DNA of 64,000 bases, taken from the NCBI GenBank assembly GCA_017617445.1, contig JAFZWE010000002.1:124001-188000 (forward strand), in the 5' to 3' direction. Shown piece after piece: positions 15,460 to 24,043 of this stretch; position 1 is the stretch's first letter; each line of letters opens with the position of its first letter. The notes under the pieces were generated by a model that was given only the letters and a program-made list of their open reading frames with translations, was not told the DNA's origin and did not search any database. This DNA is from Bacteroidales bacterium. Its GTDB lineage: Bacteria; Bacteroidota; Bacteroidia; Bacteroidales; WCHB1-69. The position numbers and the translations under genes were made by a program.

Positions 15460-16704
15460 TTATTTTTCTGGTAAATAGTACAGCGTGTTCTCCTTTTCCG
15501 GCTGAAGAACCTCAGCGGCAATGCGGAGTATCTGCTCCTCGCTCACCGCATGGTAGGCTTCCAGGTCGTTTTCAAAATCCTCAATCCTGCTGATGGATTC
15601 CTCCACCGCCAAGATGGAGGTGCGGCTGTCTAACTTGATCTCGTTATTCAGCACTGCGGATTCATTTTTGTTTTTGACTTTCTGCAAATCGTGCGGAAGA
15701 TTCTCCCTGCACTTCAGGTCTTTGTAAATGCACTGGTTGAGGATGTCGTTGGCGGTGTGAAGATCCACTCCCTCCGCAGGCCTCCCCACAAAGGCGAGAA
15801 TCCCGGGCCCCGCGGTGCCCGTCACGCTCATGGAGATATCCGTGAAAAGCTGCTTTCCCGTGACCAGCTCCCGATAGAGGTAGGAGGACTGTCCGCTTCC
15901 GTAAAGGTCTGTGAGCAGGTCGTAAGCGGGAAAATCCGGGTGGAGTCGTTCGGGCATCTTCCATCCCTTCAAGAGCATAGGATAGGGGGCGTTCCGCGTG
16001 ACTGTCAAACTCTGGGCCGCTGATTGCACGGGCTCTTCGGGAAGTGGTGAAGGGGTTTGCCCACTTGCCGGAATTTCACCAAACCACTTCTCCACCAGCG
16101 GGACTACCTCTTCAAAATGAACGTTCCCTCCGATGACTAATATGGCGTTGTCGGGACGGTAGAAACGGTAATAGAACGTTTTCATGTCCTGCATGGTGAC
16201 TGATTCTATGTGGGAAATCTCCTTCCCGATAGGCATCCATTTGTATGGATATTTTTCAAATACAAAATCATTGAATACACTCCACAGGTCGCCGAAGGGA
16301 CGGTTGAGGGAGACCTCTTTGAACTCTTCAATGACCACCTGTTTCTGGGTGTCAAGTCCGATTTGCTGGAAGGCCAGTTCCATCATGCGGTCGGATTCCA
16401 GCCAGAGGGCGGTTTCCAAGTTGTTGGCAGGTAGTATGATATAATAGTGGGTATGGTCTTGTGAGGTGTAGGCATTGTTTACCGCTCCGGCTTTTTGAAG
16501 AGGGGTGTCATAGTCGGGGATGTGCTTGGAACCGCAGAACATGTAGTGTTCAAACAGGTGGGCGATGCCAGTATGGTCGGGATGTTCATTGCGTGAGCCT
16601 ACACAGTAAAGTACGTTGCAGGCGCAGAGCGGCGTGGAGGGATCCTCGTGTACGATCAGCCGGAGCCCGTTTTTTAAAGTGTGTCTTCGGAAAGGGATGG
16701 ACAT
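15460..16704 (-). CDS. M16-family zinc peptidase (pitrilysin/MPP-like)
   Basis: The 414-residue protein has the inverted zinc motif HLFEH (HxxEH) near residue 48, and the third zinc-ligand Glu about 75 residues later in VVIEEFKEV. The N-terminal half ends with GGNVHFEEVVPLVEKWFG and the C-terminal half is the inactive partner domain (GSGQSSYLYRELV). This is the half-size type that works as a homo- or heterodimer. No signal peptide is evident. Its start overlaps the RseC-like gene by 31 bases, so it is the third gene of a bfn-rseC-m16 operon. A second M16 gene is present at 39926. Confidence 0.85.
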   Translation of the reverse strand: MSIPFRRHTLKNGLRLIVHEDPSTPLCACNVLYCVGSRNEHPDHTGIAHLFEHYMFCGSKHIPDYDTPLQKAGAVNNAYTSQDHTHYYIILPANNLETALWLESDRMMELAFQQIGLDTQKQVVIEEFKEVSLNRPFGDLWSVFNDFVFEKYPYKWMPIGKEISHIESVTMQDMKTFYYRFYRPDNAILVIGGNVHFEEVVPLVEKWFGEIPASGQTPSPLPEEPVQSAAQSLTVTRNAPYPMLLKGWKMPERLHPDFPAYDLLTDLYGSGQSSYLYRELVTGKQLFTDISMSVTGTAGPGILAFVGRPAEGVDLHTANDILNQCIYKDLKCRENLPHDLQKVKNKNESAVLNNEIKLDSRTSILAVEESISRIEDFENDLEAYHAVSEEQILRIAAEVLQPEKENTLYYLPEK

Positions 16705-17132
16705 GGGTTTTCTGTGATTTTTTGAACCATGAAGGTGAACTCTTTTTCAATCTTGTTGCGGGAAAGCCATAGCAGAAAAAAGTAGATGGCGGTGGCGACG
16801 AGTGCCACCAGCACGTTCAACCACCCAATGGAACACAGGGCAGACATGATACAGAAAGTGGTGAACAGAATGACAAAGGGAATCAGGTAGCAGAGGACAA
16901 CCGCTTTGGCGGCCAAGGACTGGCGAAGTGTCACTACTACTTTTTCACCCACCTGAAATTCGCTGCCTGCGGGGGCAAGCGCCACCACCACCTTCTCTTT
17001 GTGGTCTGCCATCCCGCACATTCCTTTGGCATGACAGGCGGAACAGGCGGATTTCTGTGTGATTTTTACAGTAATTTGTCGGTTTTCTGTCTTTTGCACG
17101 ATTCCTTCGTGGCTCACTTCATTTTCTTTCAT
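16674..17132 (-). CDS. RseC/MucC-family (SoxR-reducing) membrane protein
   Basis: The 152-residue protein has an N-terminal domain with four Cys in the RseC pattern (SACSACHAKGMCGMAD, about 29-44), then two membrane segments (about 80-100 and 106-126), matching the RseC/MucC family. In other bacteria RseC acts with the Rnf complex in reducing SoxR or modulates sigma-E; here neither partner is adjacent. The start at 17132 overlaps the upstream nuclease-family gene by 14 bases and the end overlaps the M16 gene. Family is clear; role here is unknown. Confidence 0.75.
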   Translation of the reverse strand: MKENEVSHEGIVQKTENRQITVKITQKSACSACHAKGMCGMADHKEKVVVALAPAGSEFQVGEKVVVTLRQSLAAKAVVLCYLIPFVILFTTFCIMSALCSIGWLNVLVALVATAIYFFLLWLSRNKIEKEFTFMVQKITENPCPSLSEDTL

Positions 17133-17778
17133 AATCCGGTCGTGTGTTGAGTTCTGCGTCAATTTCTGCGGCCAGCTCGTACATCTCCTTGTCAATGGCC
17201 TCCTCCAGCAGGAGTTTCAGTTCCTCAGTTGTAGCAGTGGCGAGCTTCACCTCTCTGTAATGAACACCATCGTCAATGATGAAGGTCTTTTCTTCCAGAG
17301 AGTCACTTTCAGGACCGCTGTTCCAAAAATCTTCTATGGCTTTCCGCTGTGAGGATGAAGCGGTGGCATCTGGCTTCTGGAATCCATTGCGATACAAAAT
17401 ATCCTTCTCAATGAAAATAGGCACGTGCAGTTTTTGCGCCACAATGATGGCATCAGAAAGACGGGCATCCAGTAAAATGGGTTGCCCATGATAAGTAATA
17501 TGTATCTGAACGTAAAAAATACCGTCCACAAAATCAGCGATCATCACCTGCTTGACTGTACAACCCGTTTGTTGGCACAATTGCACCAGCATATCGTGCG
17601 GTAACGGTCGTTTAATGCGGATATGGTTGATTTCCATAATAATATACTTCGCCTCATTCATCCCAATGATGACGGAAAGATAGGTGTCTCCGTGTTTCTC
17701 TTTTAATATCAGATTGAAAGTGTCTCCCTGACTTTGCGGATAACCCAAATTGGCGACTTCAATTTCAACGGCAGGCAT
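17119..17778 (-). CDS. Bifunctional nuclease (BFN/DUF151) family protein with UVR motif
   Basis: The 219-residue protein has a DUF151/BFN domain (about 1-140): YIIMEINHIRIKRPLPHDML and RLSDAIIVAQKLHVPIFIEKDIL are characteristic. After a variable linker it ends with a UVR-like helix pair (LLEEAIDKEMYELAAEIDAEL). This architecture is common in Bacteroidota. Plant BFN proteins cut both RNA and DNA; bacterial activity is less certain. The start at 17778 (MPAVEIEV) is supported by a TATTTTTG box at 17798-17805. It is the first gene of a three-gene overlapping operon. Confidence 0.8.
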   Translation of the reverse strand: MPAVEIEVANLGYPQSQGDTFNLILKEKHGDTYLSVIIGMNEAKYIIMEINHIRIKRPLPHDMLVQLCQQTGCTVKQVMIADFVDGIFYVQIHITYHGQPILLDARLSDAIIVAQKLHVPIFIEKDILYRNGFQKPDATASSSQRKAIEDFWNSGPESDSLEEKTFIIDDGVHYREVKLATATTEELKLLLEEAIDKEMYELAAEIDAELNTRPDYERK

Positions 17779-17797
17779 GATTTTGTTTTTTAAGCCG

Positions 17798-17805
17798 CAA
17801 AAATA
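17798..17805 (-). promoter_or_regulatory. Promoter -7 box of the bfn-rseC-m16 operon
   Basis: Minus-strand TATTTTTG, 20 bases before the ATG at 17778. Confidence 0.5.
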
Positions 17806-18101
17806 CTTTTTTTTGTTGAATTGGAAGCCTCCCGTGTGGCAATGTTTTTTTCTGTGGGCAAGGATGAATTTTCCCATTTTCTCCGAAATTTTTTCAAAAA
17901 TTTGGGCAAATTGTCTGTTTTTTCTCTGAAAAATGAATTATTTTTACAAAAAATGAAAAATTTTTTACTTTGTAAATAATTGAATATGAATACTATACAA
18001 ATAAAATATGTGTTTTTTATTATAAAAACGAAAAAATTTTTTTAAAGATACAATAATAGGAGGGATGGTGGCGTTTCTTTTTCGCTTTTTGTGAGCGACA
18101 T
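17806..18101. other. A/T-rich intergenic region
   Basis: This stretch between the divergent bfn operon and tRNA-Gln is dominated by A and T runs. No ORF, hairpin or convincing tRNA promoter was identified. A TACTTTG string near 17966 is one base short of the promoter consensus. Confidence 0.4.
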
Positions 18102-18172
18102 TGGGCGTTGGTGTAATGGCAACACTACAGATTCTGGTCCTGTCATTGAAGGTTCGAGTCCTTCACGCCCAA
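18102..18172 (+). tRNA. tRNA-Gln (anticodon CTG)
   Basis: A 71-base cloverleaf: acceptor stem TGGGCGT/ACGCCCA, D-stem GTGT/ACAC, anticodon arm with loop TTCTGGT (anticodon CTG, reads CAG), T-arm GAAGG-TTCGAGT-CCTTC, discriminator A. The innermost anticodon-stem pair is A-C. CCA is not encoded. An intrinsic terminator follows at once. Confidence 0.92.
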
Positions 18173-18177
18173 CAGAG

Positions 18178-18204
18178 GAGATGCTTTTCGGAGCATCTCT
18201 TTTT
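18178..18204 (+). terminator. Terminator of tRNA-Gln
   Basis: GAGATGCT (18178-18185) pairs perfectly with AGCATCTC (18192-18199), followed by five T residues. Confidence 0.85.
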
Positions 18205-18240
18205 GTTTTTTCAGGGATGGAAAAAATAGTTGTTGTGTTG

Positions 18241-18270
18241 TTGGTTTTTAGGAAAAACATTGTAAATTTG
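18241..18270 (+). promoter_or_regulatory. Promoter of the TPR protein-ribH transcript
   Basis: TTG (18241-18243) and TAAATTTG (18263-18270) with a 19-base spacer, 28 bases before the ATG at 18298. Confidence 0.65.
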
Positions 18271-18297
18271 CGGCCTTGAATTAAAATGTAGAAAAAA

Positions 18298-19065
18298 ATG
18301 GCAAATACTGAAAAATTAGGCGATTCCAGAGCTAATCAAGAAAAAGAAAATGCAAGAAAAACTGCGAATACTGACAAACTGGGTGCATCCAGAATGGAGG
18401 GAGAACAGGAAGAAGGTCATGGATTCATGGCTTGGTACCGCAGAAATGAGAAAATAATCAATATCATTTTCATCGCTGTCATTGTGGCTGCGCTGTTGAT
18501 TTTCGCATTTTTCAAATTCTATTTGGAACCGCAAAATGAAAAGGCTTCCACTGAAGCCCAGCCGATGATTGACACCCTGGTTCAAGGGGGAATGATGACC
18601 ACTGACACCGCTGTGATCAAAGCTGCAGTGGAAGGTGACGAAGGATTTTTGGCTGTTGCTGAGGCTCACAAGATGTCAAAAGCAGCCAAATTCAGTTTGA
18701 AATACTATTCAGCAATTTCCTACTTGCGTATGGGAAAGGCAGATGAGGCAATGGATATGCTTCTTTCCATGAAAAAGAAAGATGATTATTTGTGGTATGA
18801 AGCCCAAATGCTGATTGGTGACCTTTATGATGACAAAGGGGAAGTGGACAATGCAAAGAAATACTATGAGAAGGCTGTTGATGGAGAGACCGGTTTGGTA
18901 GCTCCCGTGGCTTTGTGGAAACTGGGTATGCTCTGCGAGCGCGAAGGAAATTGGGCTGAAGCTTATGAGTACTATCAGAAAGTCAAGGATGATTATTTTG
19001 AAAGATATCAGATGATGGGCGTGGACAAATACCTTGAGCGTGCTAAAATAAAAGCTGGAAAATAA
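18298..19065 (+). CDS. Membrane-anchored tetratricopeptide-repeat protein (YfgM-like)
   Basis: The 255-residue protein has a hydrophilic N-terminus containing a short duplication (ANTEKLGDSR at about 2-11 and ANTDKLGASR at about 23-32), one membrane helix (about 54-74), and a C-terminal TPR-like domain (FSLKYYSAISYLRMGKADEAMDML, LIGDLYDDKGEVDNAKKYYEKAV). This layout resembles the YfgM/TPR_21 group, which helps outer-membrane protein traffic near the Sec translocon. That role is inference. The stop overlaps the ribH start by one base (TAATG). Confidence 0.7.
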   Translation: MANTEKLGDSRANQEKENARKTANTDKLGASRMEGEQEEGHGFMAWYRRNEKIINIIFIAVIVAALLIFAFFKFYLEPQNEKASTEAQPMIDTLVQGGMMTTDTAVIKAAVEGDEGFLAVAEAHKMSKAAKFSLKYYSAISYLRMGKADEAMDMLLSMKKKDDYLWYEAQMLIGDLYDDKGEVDNAKKYYEKAVDGETGLVAPVALWKLGMLCEREGNWAEAYEYYQKVKDDYFERYQMMGVDKYLERAKIKAGK

Positions 19066-19562
19066 TGAAAAAGAAGGAAAATTTATCCCAAATATTTGTA
19101 CCAGAAACCAATAATGCCAATTTTAAAATTGGCATTATTGTTAGTAGGTGGAATGAACAGGTAACGGGCGCTTTAAAAGAGGGAGCGCTGCAAACCCTTT
19201 GGGATGCGGGCGTGCCCAAGAACAACACTCTTGTGTTTGATGTCCCCGGCAGTTTTGAACTCCCTTCCGCCGCCGCCATGCTGTTGGATGCGAATGAGGA
19301 TGTGGACGCTGTGATCTGTCTCGGGTGCATCATACAAGGGGAAACCCGCCACTTTGAGTTCATCGCACAGGCCGTGGCCAATGGCATCGCCAAGGTGGGC
19401 GTGGAATATACGGTACCCGTCATCTTCGGCGTGCTTACCTGCAACACCGCTGAACAGGCCGAAGCCCGCTCCGGCGGCATTCATGGCAACAAGGGCGTGG
19501 AAGCTGCCGCCTCCTGCCTCCAAATGCTCCAAACCCAACGCCTGATGTATCAGAAACGGTAA
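19065..19562 (+). CDS. ribH: 6,7-dimethyl-8-ribityllumazine synthase
   Basis: RibH makes the penultimate riboflavin intermediate from a dihydroxybutanone phosphate and a ribitylaminopyrimidine. The 165-residue protein shows IGIIVSRWNEQVTGAL at the N-terminus, the substrate-binding PGSFELP, the GCIIQGET loop followed by FEFIAQAVANGI (catalytic His is in the preceding ETRHFE), and PVIFGVLT. Length fits the icosahedral enzyme. It is translationally coupled to the TPR protein gene. Other rib genes are not in the window. Confidence 0.95.
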   Translation: MKKKENLSQIFVPETNNANFKIGIIVSRWNEQVTGALKEGALQTLWDAGVPKNNTLVFDVPGSFELPSAAAMLLDANEDVDAVICLGCIIQGETRHFEFIAQAVANGIAKVGVEYTVPVIFGVLTCNTAEQAEARSGGIHGNKGVEAAASCLQMLQTQRLMYQKR

Positions 19563-19593
19563 ATCCCTCTTATATTCACCTAAACAAAAAAGC

Positions 19594-20547
19594 ATGCGTG
19601 TAGTTTTTATGGGCACCCCCGAATTCGCTGTGGCCTCCCTGGATGCCATCTGCCACTCCTCCCATGAAGTGGCGGCGGTGGTCACTGCACCCGACAAACC
19701 CGCCGGACGCGGTCTCAAACTCCGCCCCTCCGCAGTGAAAACGTATGCGGTGGAACACCAACTGCCCCTGCTCCAACCCGAAAAACTGAAAGACGAGGCT
19801 TTCCTCGCACAGCTGCGGGAACTCCATGCTGACATTTTTGTGGTAGTGGCTTTCCGAATGCTTCCGGAAGCTGTGTACGCCATGCCCCCCCAAGGCACGT
19901 TCAACGTCCATGCCTCCCTGCTCCCCAATTACCGAGGTGCCGCCCCTATCCATTGGGCCGTCATGAATGGCGAGACCCGCACCGGAGTGACCACCTTCTT
20001 CTTGGATCACCAGATAGATACCGGGGATATCATTGACACCATTGAGGTGCCCATCGGGGAAAGTGAAACCACCGGGGAACTTTATGACCGGCTGATGGCT
20101 TGTGGTGCCGAACTGGCCGTCCGCACCCTGGACCAGGTGGCCGCCGGTACAGTCGCTACCCGCCGACAGGCTGACATCCCACAGGAAGCCTGTAAGCCCG
20201 CTCCTAAAATTTTCAAGGAGGATACCTTCATCGACTGGTCACAGCCCGTGCAGACCATTTTTAACAAGATCCGCGGACTTTCTCCCGTGCCAGGTGCCTG
20301 CACCCGAATCAGAAATGCCAAGGGCGAAGAGGAGATTGTCAAGATTTTTTCAGCTGAAAAAACAGCTTTAGATGTTGAAACTCAAAGCGGTGTTATTGAA
20401 ATCTCTTCCCGTAATTCTATGCTTATTTTTGCGAAAGACGGGGCTATTTCAGTTAATACTTTACAGTTTCAAGGTAAAAACAGGATGCCAATTGCCGATT
20501 TTTTACGTGGTTTTCATCCAGAAAACTATCAATTATTATTTTATTAG
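19594..20547 (+). CDS. fmt: Methionyl-tRNA formyltransferase
   Basis: Fmt formylates initiator Met-tRNA using 10-formyl-THF. The 317-residue protein starts with RVVFMGTPEFAVASL, contains the catalytic Asn and His in FNVHASLLPNYRGAAPI and the Asp in TFFLDHQIDTGDI, and the KIFKEDTFIDW and IRGLSPVPGACT segments of the C-terminal OB-like domain. Length is normal. It follows ribH after 31 bases on the same strand. Confidence 0.95.
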   Translation: MRVVFMGTPEFAVASLDAICHSSHEVAAVVTAPDKPAGRGLKLRPSAVKTYAVEHQLPLLQPEKLKDEAFLAQLRELHADIFVVVAFRMLPEAVYAMPPQGTFNVHASLLPNYRGAAPIHWAVMNGETRTGVTTFFLDHQIDTGDIIDTIEVPIGESETTGELYDRLMACGAELAVRTLDQVAAGTVATRRQADIPQEACKPAPKIFKEDTFIDWSQPVQTIFNKIRGLSPVPGACTRIRNAKGEEEIVKIFSAEKTALDVETQSGVIEISSRNSMLIFAKDGAISVNTLQFQGKNRMPIADFLRGFHPENYQLLFY

Positions 20548-20644
20548 TAATTGAAAATCAATAATTTATACTATTTTATTACCAAAAGGTGAATTTTTTT
20601 TAAAAAAAAGTTGCCGAAATGTGTGTATATATGAAAATTACTTA

Positions 20645-20652
20645 TAAATTTG
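20645..20652 (+). promoter_or_regulatory. Promoter -7 box of the HU gene
   Basis: TAAATTTG 42 bases before the HU ATG. The expected -33 position has TGTG in place of TTTG. Confidence 0.5.
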
Positions 20653-20694
20653 CGGTGCTAAAAGTTAATATATTAACCATTTAAATTTATCCAA

Positions 20695-20958
20695 ATGAAC
20701 AAGAGTGAATTAATTGATGCAATTGCAGCAAAAGCTAACTTGAAAAAAGTTGACGCTAAGAACGCATTGGAAGCTTTCATGGCTACTACTGCTGATTCTT
20801 TGAAAGCTGGTGAAAAGATCTCATTGGTGGGTTTCGGTACTTTCTCAGTTTCCGAACGTGCTGCCCGCGAAGGTCGCAATCCCCACAATGGTGAAAAGAT
20901 CAAAATCGCTGCTAAGAAAGTTGTCAAATTCAAAGCTGGCTCAGAATTGAATTTCTAA
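20695..20958 (+). CDS. hup: HU-family DNA-binding protein
   Basis: HU binds and bends DNA as a dimer in the nucleoid. The 87-residue protein starts MNKSELIDAIAAKA and has the GEKISLVGFGTFSVSERAAREGRNP segment of the beta-arm region with the invariant GRNP (61-64 area), and ends VKFKAGSELNF. Length is typical (about 90). It has its own promoter and a strong terminator, so it is monocistronic and probably highly expressed. Confidence 0.95.
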   Translation: MNKSELIDAIAAKANLKKVDAKNALEAFMATTADSLKAGEKISLVGFGTFSVSERAAREGRNPHNGEKIKIAAKKVVKFKAGSELNF

Positions 20959-20978
20959 GCATTGCATTTTTAGCAACT

Positions 20979-21004
20979 AAGCCCCAATTGTTTGGGGCTT
21001 TTTT
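20979..21004 (+). terminator. Terminator of hup
   Basis: AAGCCCCAA (20979-20987) pairs with TTGGGGCTT (20992-21000), followed by T residues. It ends 15 bases before the nfo ATG. Confidence 0.88.
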
Positions 21005-21018
21005 ATTTTGAAAGAAAT

Positions 21019-21861
21019 ATGAAACATATCGGACCACATGTGAGTGCCAGCGGAGGTGTGGAGAATGCCCCTCTGTCGGCCGCAGAACTGGGCGCTACTG
21101 CTTTCGCCCTCTTTACTAAAAACCAGCGCCAATGGAAATCTGCCCCGCTGTCGAAACAAAGTATCGCACTCTTTAAAGAGTATTGTGGCAAGCACGGTTT
21201 TTCTCCCGATTTCATCCTGCCGCACGACAGCTATCTCATCAACTTGGGACAACCTGATGAGACGACCCTCCCCAAGTCAAGGGAAGCTTTCCTGGATGAA
21301 CTGCAACGCTGCGAACAATTGGGTTTGACCATGCTCAATTTTCATCCCGGCAGCCATCTTAAAATGATGACCATTGACCAGTGCCTGGACCGAATTGCTG
21401 AGAGTATCAATTTGGGTTTGTCCCAAACCTCGGGGGTGACTGCCGTCATTGAAAACACGGCAGGGCAGGGAACCAATGTGGGATTCAGCTTTGAGCATTT
21501 GGCTCATATCATCCGGAAGGTGGAGGATAAGTCCCGCGTGGGAGTCTGTATTGATACCTGCCATACCTATTCGGCGGGCTATGACCTGAAAACAGCCGCG
21601 GGTTATGAGGCCACTTGGCGCGAATTTGATGAGGTGATAGGTTTGAACTATTTGAAAGCCATTCACTTGAATGATACTAAAAAAGAACTGGGCAGCCGGG
21701 TGGACCGTCATGAGAGCATCGGAAAGGGTTTACTGGGTATGGAGTTCTTTGAAAGAATCATGCGGGACGAGCGGTTTGATAATATTCCGTTCATTTTGGA
21801 GACACCGGATGAAACTGCATGGAAAGAAGAAATCCGACTTTTACAGGAGATGAGCCGTTAG
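21019..21861 (+). CDS. nfo: Endonuclease IV (AP endonuclease)
   Basis: Nfo cuts the backbone 5' of abasic sites in base-excision repair and needs three zinc ions. The 280-residue TIM-barrel protein has the expected ligand segments: HVSASGG at the start, [29 protein letters not shown] (Glu), [40 protein letters not shown] and a closing FILETP. The ATG at 21019 (MKHIG) is used, because a longer frame would run into the hup terminator. Confidence 0.95.
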   Translation: MKHIGPHVSASGGVENAPLSAAELGATAFALFTKNQRQWKSAPLSKQSIALFKEYCGKHGFSPDFILPHDSYLINLGQPDETTLPKSREAFLDELQRCEQLGLTMLNFHPGSHLKMMTIDQCLDRIAESINLGLSQTSGVTAVIENTAGQGTNVGFSFEHLAHIIRKVEDKSRVGVCIDTCHTYSAGYDLKTAAGYEATWREFDEVIGLNYLKAIHLNDTKKELGSRVDRHESIGKGLLGMEFFERIMRDERFDNIPFILETPDETAWKEEIRLLQEMSR

Positions 21862-21867
21862 TTTCCC

Positions 21868-22626
21868 GTGTTCAAGTTCAAGAATTTTTCCCTGCATCAT
21901 GAAAAAAGTGCCTTGAAAATAGGTACTGACAGCGTTTTGTTAGCGGCAGCTGTGCCTCTGGAATGGCTCCCTCCGGGAGTGTTGCGCGTGCTGGACATTG
22001 GGTGCGGTTGTGGCGTGGTGGCCTTTTGCCTCGCTGACCGTTTGTGGCAGCAGGGCAGACGAGATGCCCATTGGGTGGGTATTGACATTGATGCCCCTTC
22101 GGTGGAAGAGGCTATGCTGAATGCCGCCGAGTTTCCCTCAAGAGATGGATTCTCTTTTGATTTCCAGAATGTCTCTTTCCATCAATGGAGGGGAAACGGT
22201 CACGCAAAATTTGACTTGGTGGTCAGCAATCCTCCCTTTTTCGGCGCGTCGCTCAAACCTGCCGACCCGCGGAGGTGCCTCAGCCGTCACCGGGATGATC
22301 TGTTGCCGTTTGATGAGTTGATTGCCGGAACAGCAGACCTCTTGTCAGACCAGGGCCGTTTTTTCGTGATTCTGCCCGTCAGTGAGGTTTCCGCTTTTGA
22401 GCGGCAGGCCGACCCCCTACTTTCACTTCGTTTCAAGATGATGATACGTCCGGTATGGGGTAAAGACTTCAACCGCTGTGTGTTAGGATTCAGCCGTCAA
22501 GCCGGAACAGTGCAAGAGACAGAACTCTCCATCAGAAACGCAGACTATAGCTGGAGCCAATCGTATCGCACGCTGACAGAATGTCTGTATTGGGAAAAAA
22601 TGTGGGAGCCGCGTTATTCCAAGTAA
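21868..22626 (+). CDS. trmN6: tRNA1(Val) (adenine(37)-N6)-methyltransferase (TrmN6-like)
   Basis: The 252-residue protein is a class I SAM-dependent methyltransferase. KFKNFSLHHEKSALKIGTDSVLLAA is the TrmN6 N-terminal signature, VLDIGCGCGVV is motif I and VVSNPPFF is the NPPY-type amino-methyltransferase motif IV. In E. coli the enzyme methylates A37 of tRNA-Val1. The frame begins with GTG at 21868, six bases after the nfo stop. The 3' end overlaps the convergent rimM gene by 13 bases. Confidence 0.82.
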   Translation: MFKFKNFSLHHEKSALKIGTDSVLLAAAVPLEWLPPGVLRVLDIGCGCGVVAFCLADRLWQQGRRDAHWVGIDIDAPSVEEAMLNAAEFPSRDGFSFDFQNVSFHQWRGNGHAKFDLVVSNPPFFGASLKPADPRRCLSRHRDDLLPFDELIAGTADLLSDQGRFFVILPVSEVSAFERQADPLLSLRFKMMIRPVWGKDFNRCVLGFSRQAGTVQETELSIRNADYSWSQSYRTLTECLYWEKMWEPRYSK

Positions 22627-23138
22627 ATGTCAATCAAGCCTTCAGGGGCAGCGACAAATAATTTCTTCTGGTCGCGGTCAACGTTTTCAAATATATCATC
22701 CACTGCCGGAATCAAAATTTCTTTGTCATTGAAATCCACCACCATGATGGGTTGCTGGCTGACATCTATAAAGTCTTTGCACACGCCAATTCCTCCTTTA
22801 ATCCGGTCAATGACTTCAAATCCAATAACTTCGTGGTAATAGAACTTGTTGCCAGTCAAGGGAGGCAACTCGCTGATCGGTAGATATATTTCTGATTTGA
22901 CTAATGACTGGGCCTCTTCTCCATCCACATCCATGAATTTGATGATGGCATTTTTCCCTCCTCGCAGAGCAATGCTTTCAATCATATAGGGAATGTATTC
23001 ATTGCCTTCCATAAGGAATACTGCCCGCAATTGGCCATATTTTTCGGGCTCGTCTGTGTCCAGATATACACAAAGTTCCCCCTTATATCCGAAGGTTTTG
23101 GTGATGTGACCTAAGTAAAAATAGGCATCAGAATCCAT
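22614..23138 (-). CDS. rimM: Ribosome maturation factor RimM
   Basis: RimM helps 16S rRNA processing and assembly of the 30S head by binding S19. The 174-residue protein has an N-terminal RimM barrel (LGHITKTFGYKGELCVYLDTD) and a C-terminal PRC-barrel domain with the diagnostic YYHEVIGFEVID and VDFNDKEILIPAVDDIFENVD. Its ATG overlaps the lpxC stop by one base, so it is the last gene of an lpxD-lpxC-rimM unit. This neighbour is unusual, since rimM often sits with rpsP-trmD-rplS. Confidence 0.92.
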   Translation of the reverse strand: MDSDAYFYLGHITKTFGYKGELCVYLDTDEPEKYGQLRAVFLMEGNEYIPYMIESIALRGGKNAIIKFMDVDGEEAQSLVKSEIYLPISELPPLTGNKFYYHEVIGFEVIDRIKGGIGVCKDFIDVSQQPIMVVDFNDKEILIPAVDDIFENVDRDQKKLFVAAPEGLIDIYLE

Positions 23139-24043
23139 TATGCTTTCTGTATCAGTTGTTTTACAAATTCGGTGTTGGCAAAATGGCCCGGTCTGCTGGC
23201 AAAGACGTGCCCTTTGACAGGTTTGCCAAGCAGGTACAGGTCGCCAACCAGATCCAGCAGTTTATGGCGTGCAGGTTCATTGTCATGGTGCAGCTCCACA
23301 TTGTTCAAAATCCCGTTTTCTGTCACTTTCAGGTCTGATTTATGGAAGAAATCAGCCAGCTGCTGCAGGGCTTTTTCATCGGGCATTTGAGCGACAAATA
23401 CGATGGCGTTGTCCACATCACCTCCGCGGACCAGATTGTGCTGGATGAGGAATTGCAGCTCGTGTAGGAACACGAAGGTACGGCAGTTGTAAATGGATGG
23501 GTAAAAATCTGTTATATTACGGAGCTCAGCCTCCTGTTGGGCTAAAATCTGGGTGCCGTAATCCACGTGCACGAAAGCCTGAAAGTCGTCGGCAGGTTCC
23601 ATGCGGATTTCAATGCCTTTTTCTGGAAGATTGTATGTGACGGTTTGGGAGATGGTAAAGTATTCCCTTTCTTCAGTTAATGTTTGGATTTCAGCTTTTT
23701 GCAAAGCTTCCACATAGAGGCGGGAACTTCCATCCAGAATGGGTGTTTCTTCTGCATCGATTTCCACCAGTACATTGTCAATTTGCAGTCCGGCAAGGGC
23801 GGCCATCAGGTGTTCTATGGTGCGCACTTCGGCAGCGCCATCGCGAATGGAAGTACCACGGGAGGTATCAAAGACATGGATGCCGAGTGCTTTTACAGTG
23901 GGTTGGCCGGGCAGGTCAATACGCCGAAAAACCACACCATGGTTGGCTGGGGCAGGGGAAAAAGTGAGTGTGACATGTTTGCCGGTGTGCAGGCCTTTCC
24001 CAGATAGGGAAACAGGATGTATGATGGTGGTTTGTTTACTCAT
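23138..24043 (-). CDS. lpxC: UDP-3-O-acyl-N-acetylglucosamine deacetylase (stand-alone LpxC)
   Basis: LpxC is the zinc-dependent committed step of lipid A synthesis. The 301-residue protein has TIEHLMAAL (His78), [12 protein letters not shown] (His260, Asp264) and PGHFANT (His287); the 4- and 27-residue spacings equal those of E. coli His238, Asp242 and His265. In many Bacteroidota LpxC is fused to FabZ (about 460 residues). Here the protein ends after the LpxC domain and rimM follows, so the fusion is absent. It overlaps lpxD upstream by 8 bases. Confidence 0.95.
   Translation of the reverse strand: MSKQTTIIHPVSLSGKGLHTGKHVTLTFSPAPANHGVVFRRIDLPGQPTVKALGIHVFDTSRGTSIRDGAAEVRTIEHLMAALAGLQIDNVLVEIDAEETPILDGSSRLYVEALQKAEIQTLTEEREYFTISQTVTYNLPEKGIEIRMEPADDFQAFVHVDYGTQILAQQEAELRNITDFYPSIYNCRTFVFLHELQFLIQHNLVRGGDVDNAIVFVAQMPDEKALQQLADFFHKSDLKVTENGILNNVELHHDNEPARHKLLDLVGDLYLLGKPVKGHVFASRPGHFANTEFVKQLIQKA

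Noticed and set aside
18091..18279. Small ORFs on both strands over tRNA-Gln
   Set aside because: They translate the tRNA and its terminator; the cloverleaf explains the sequence.
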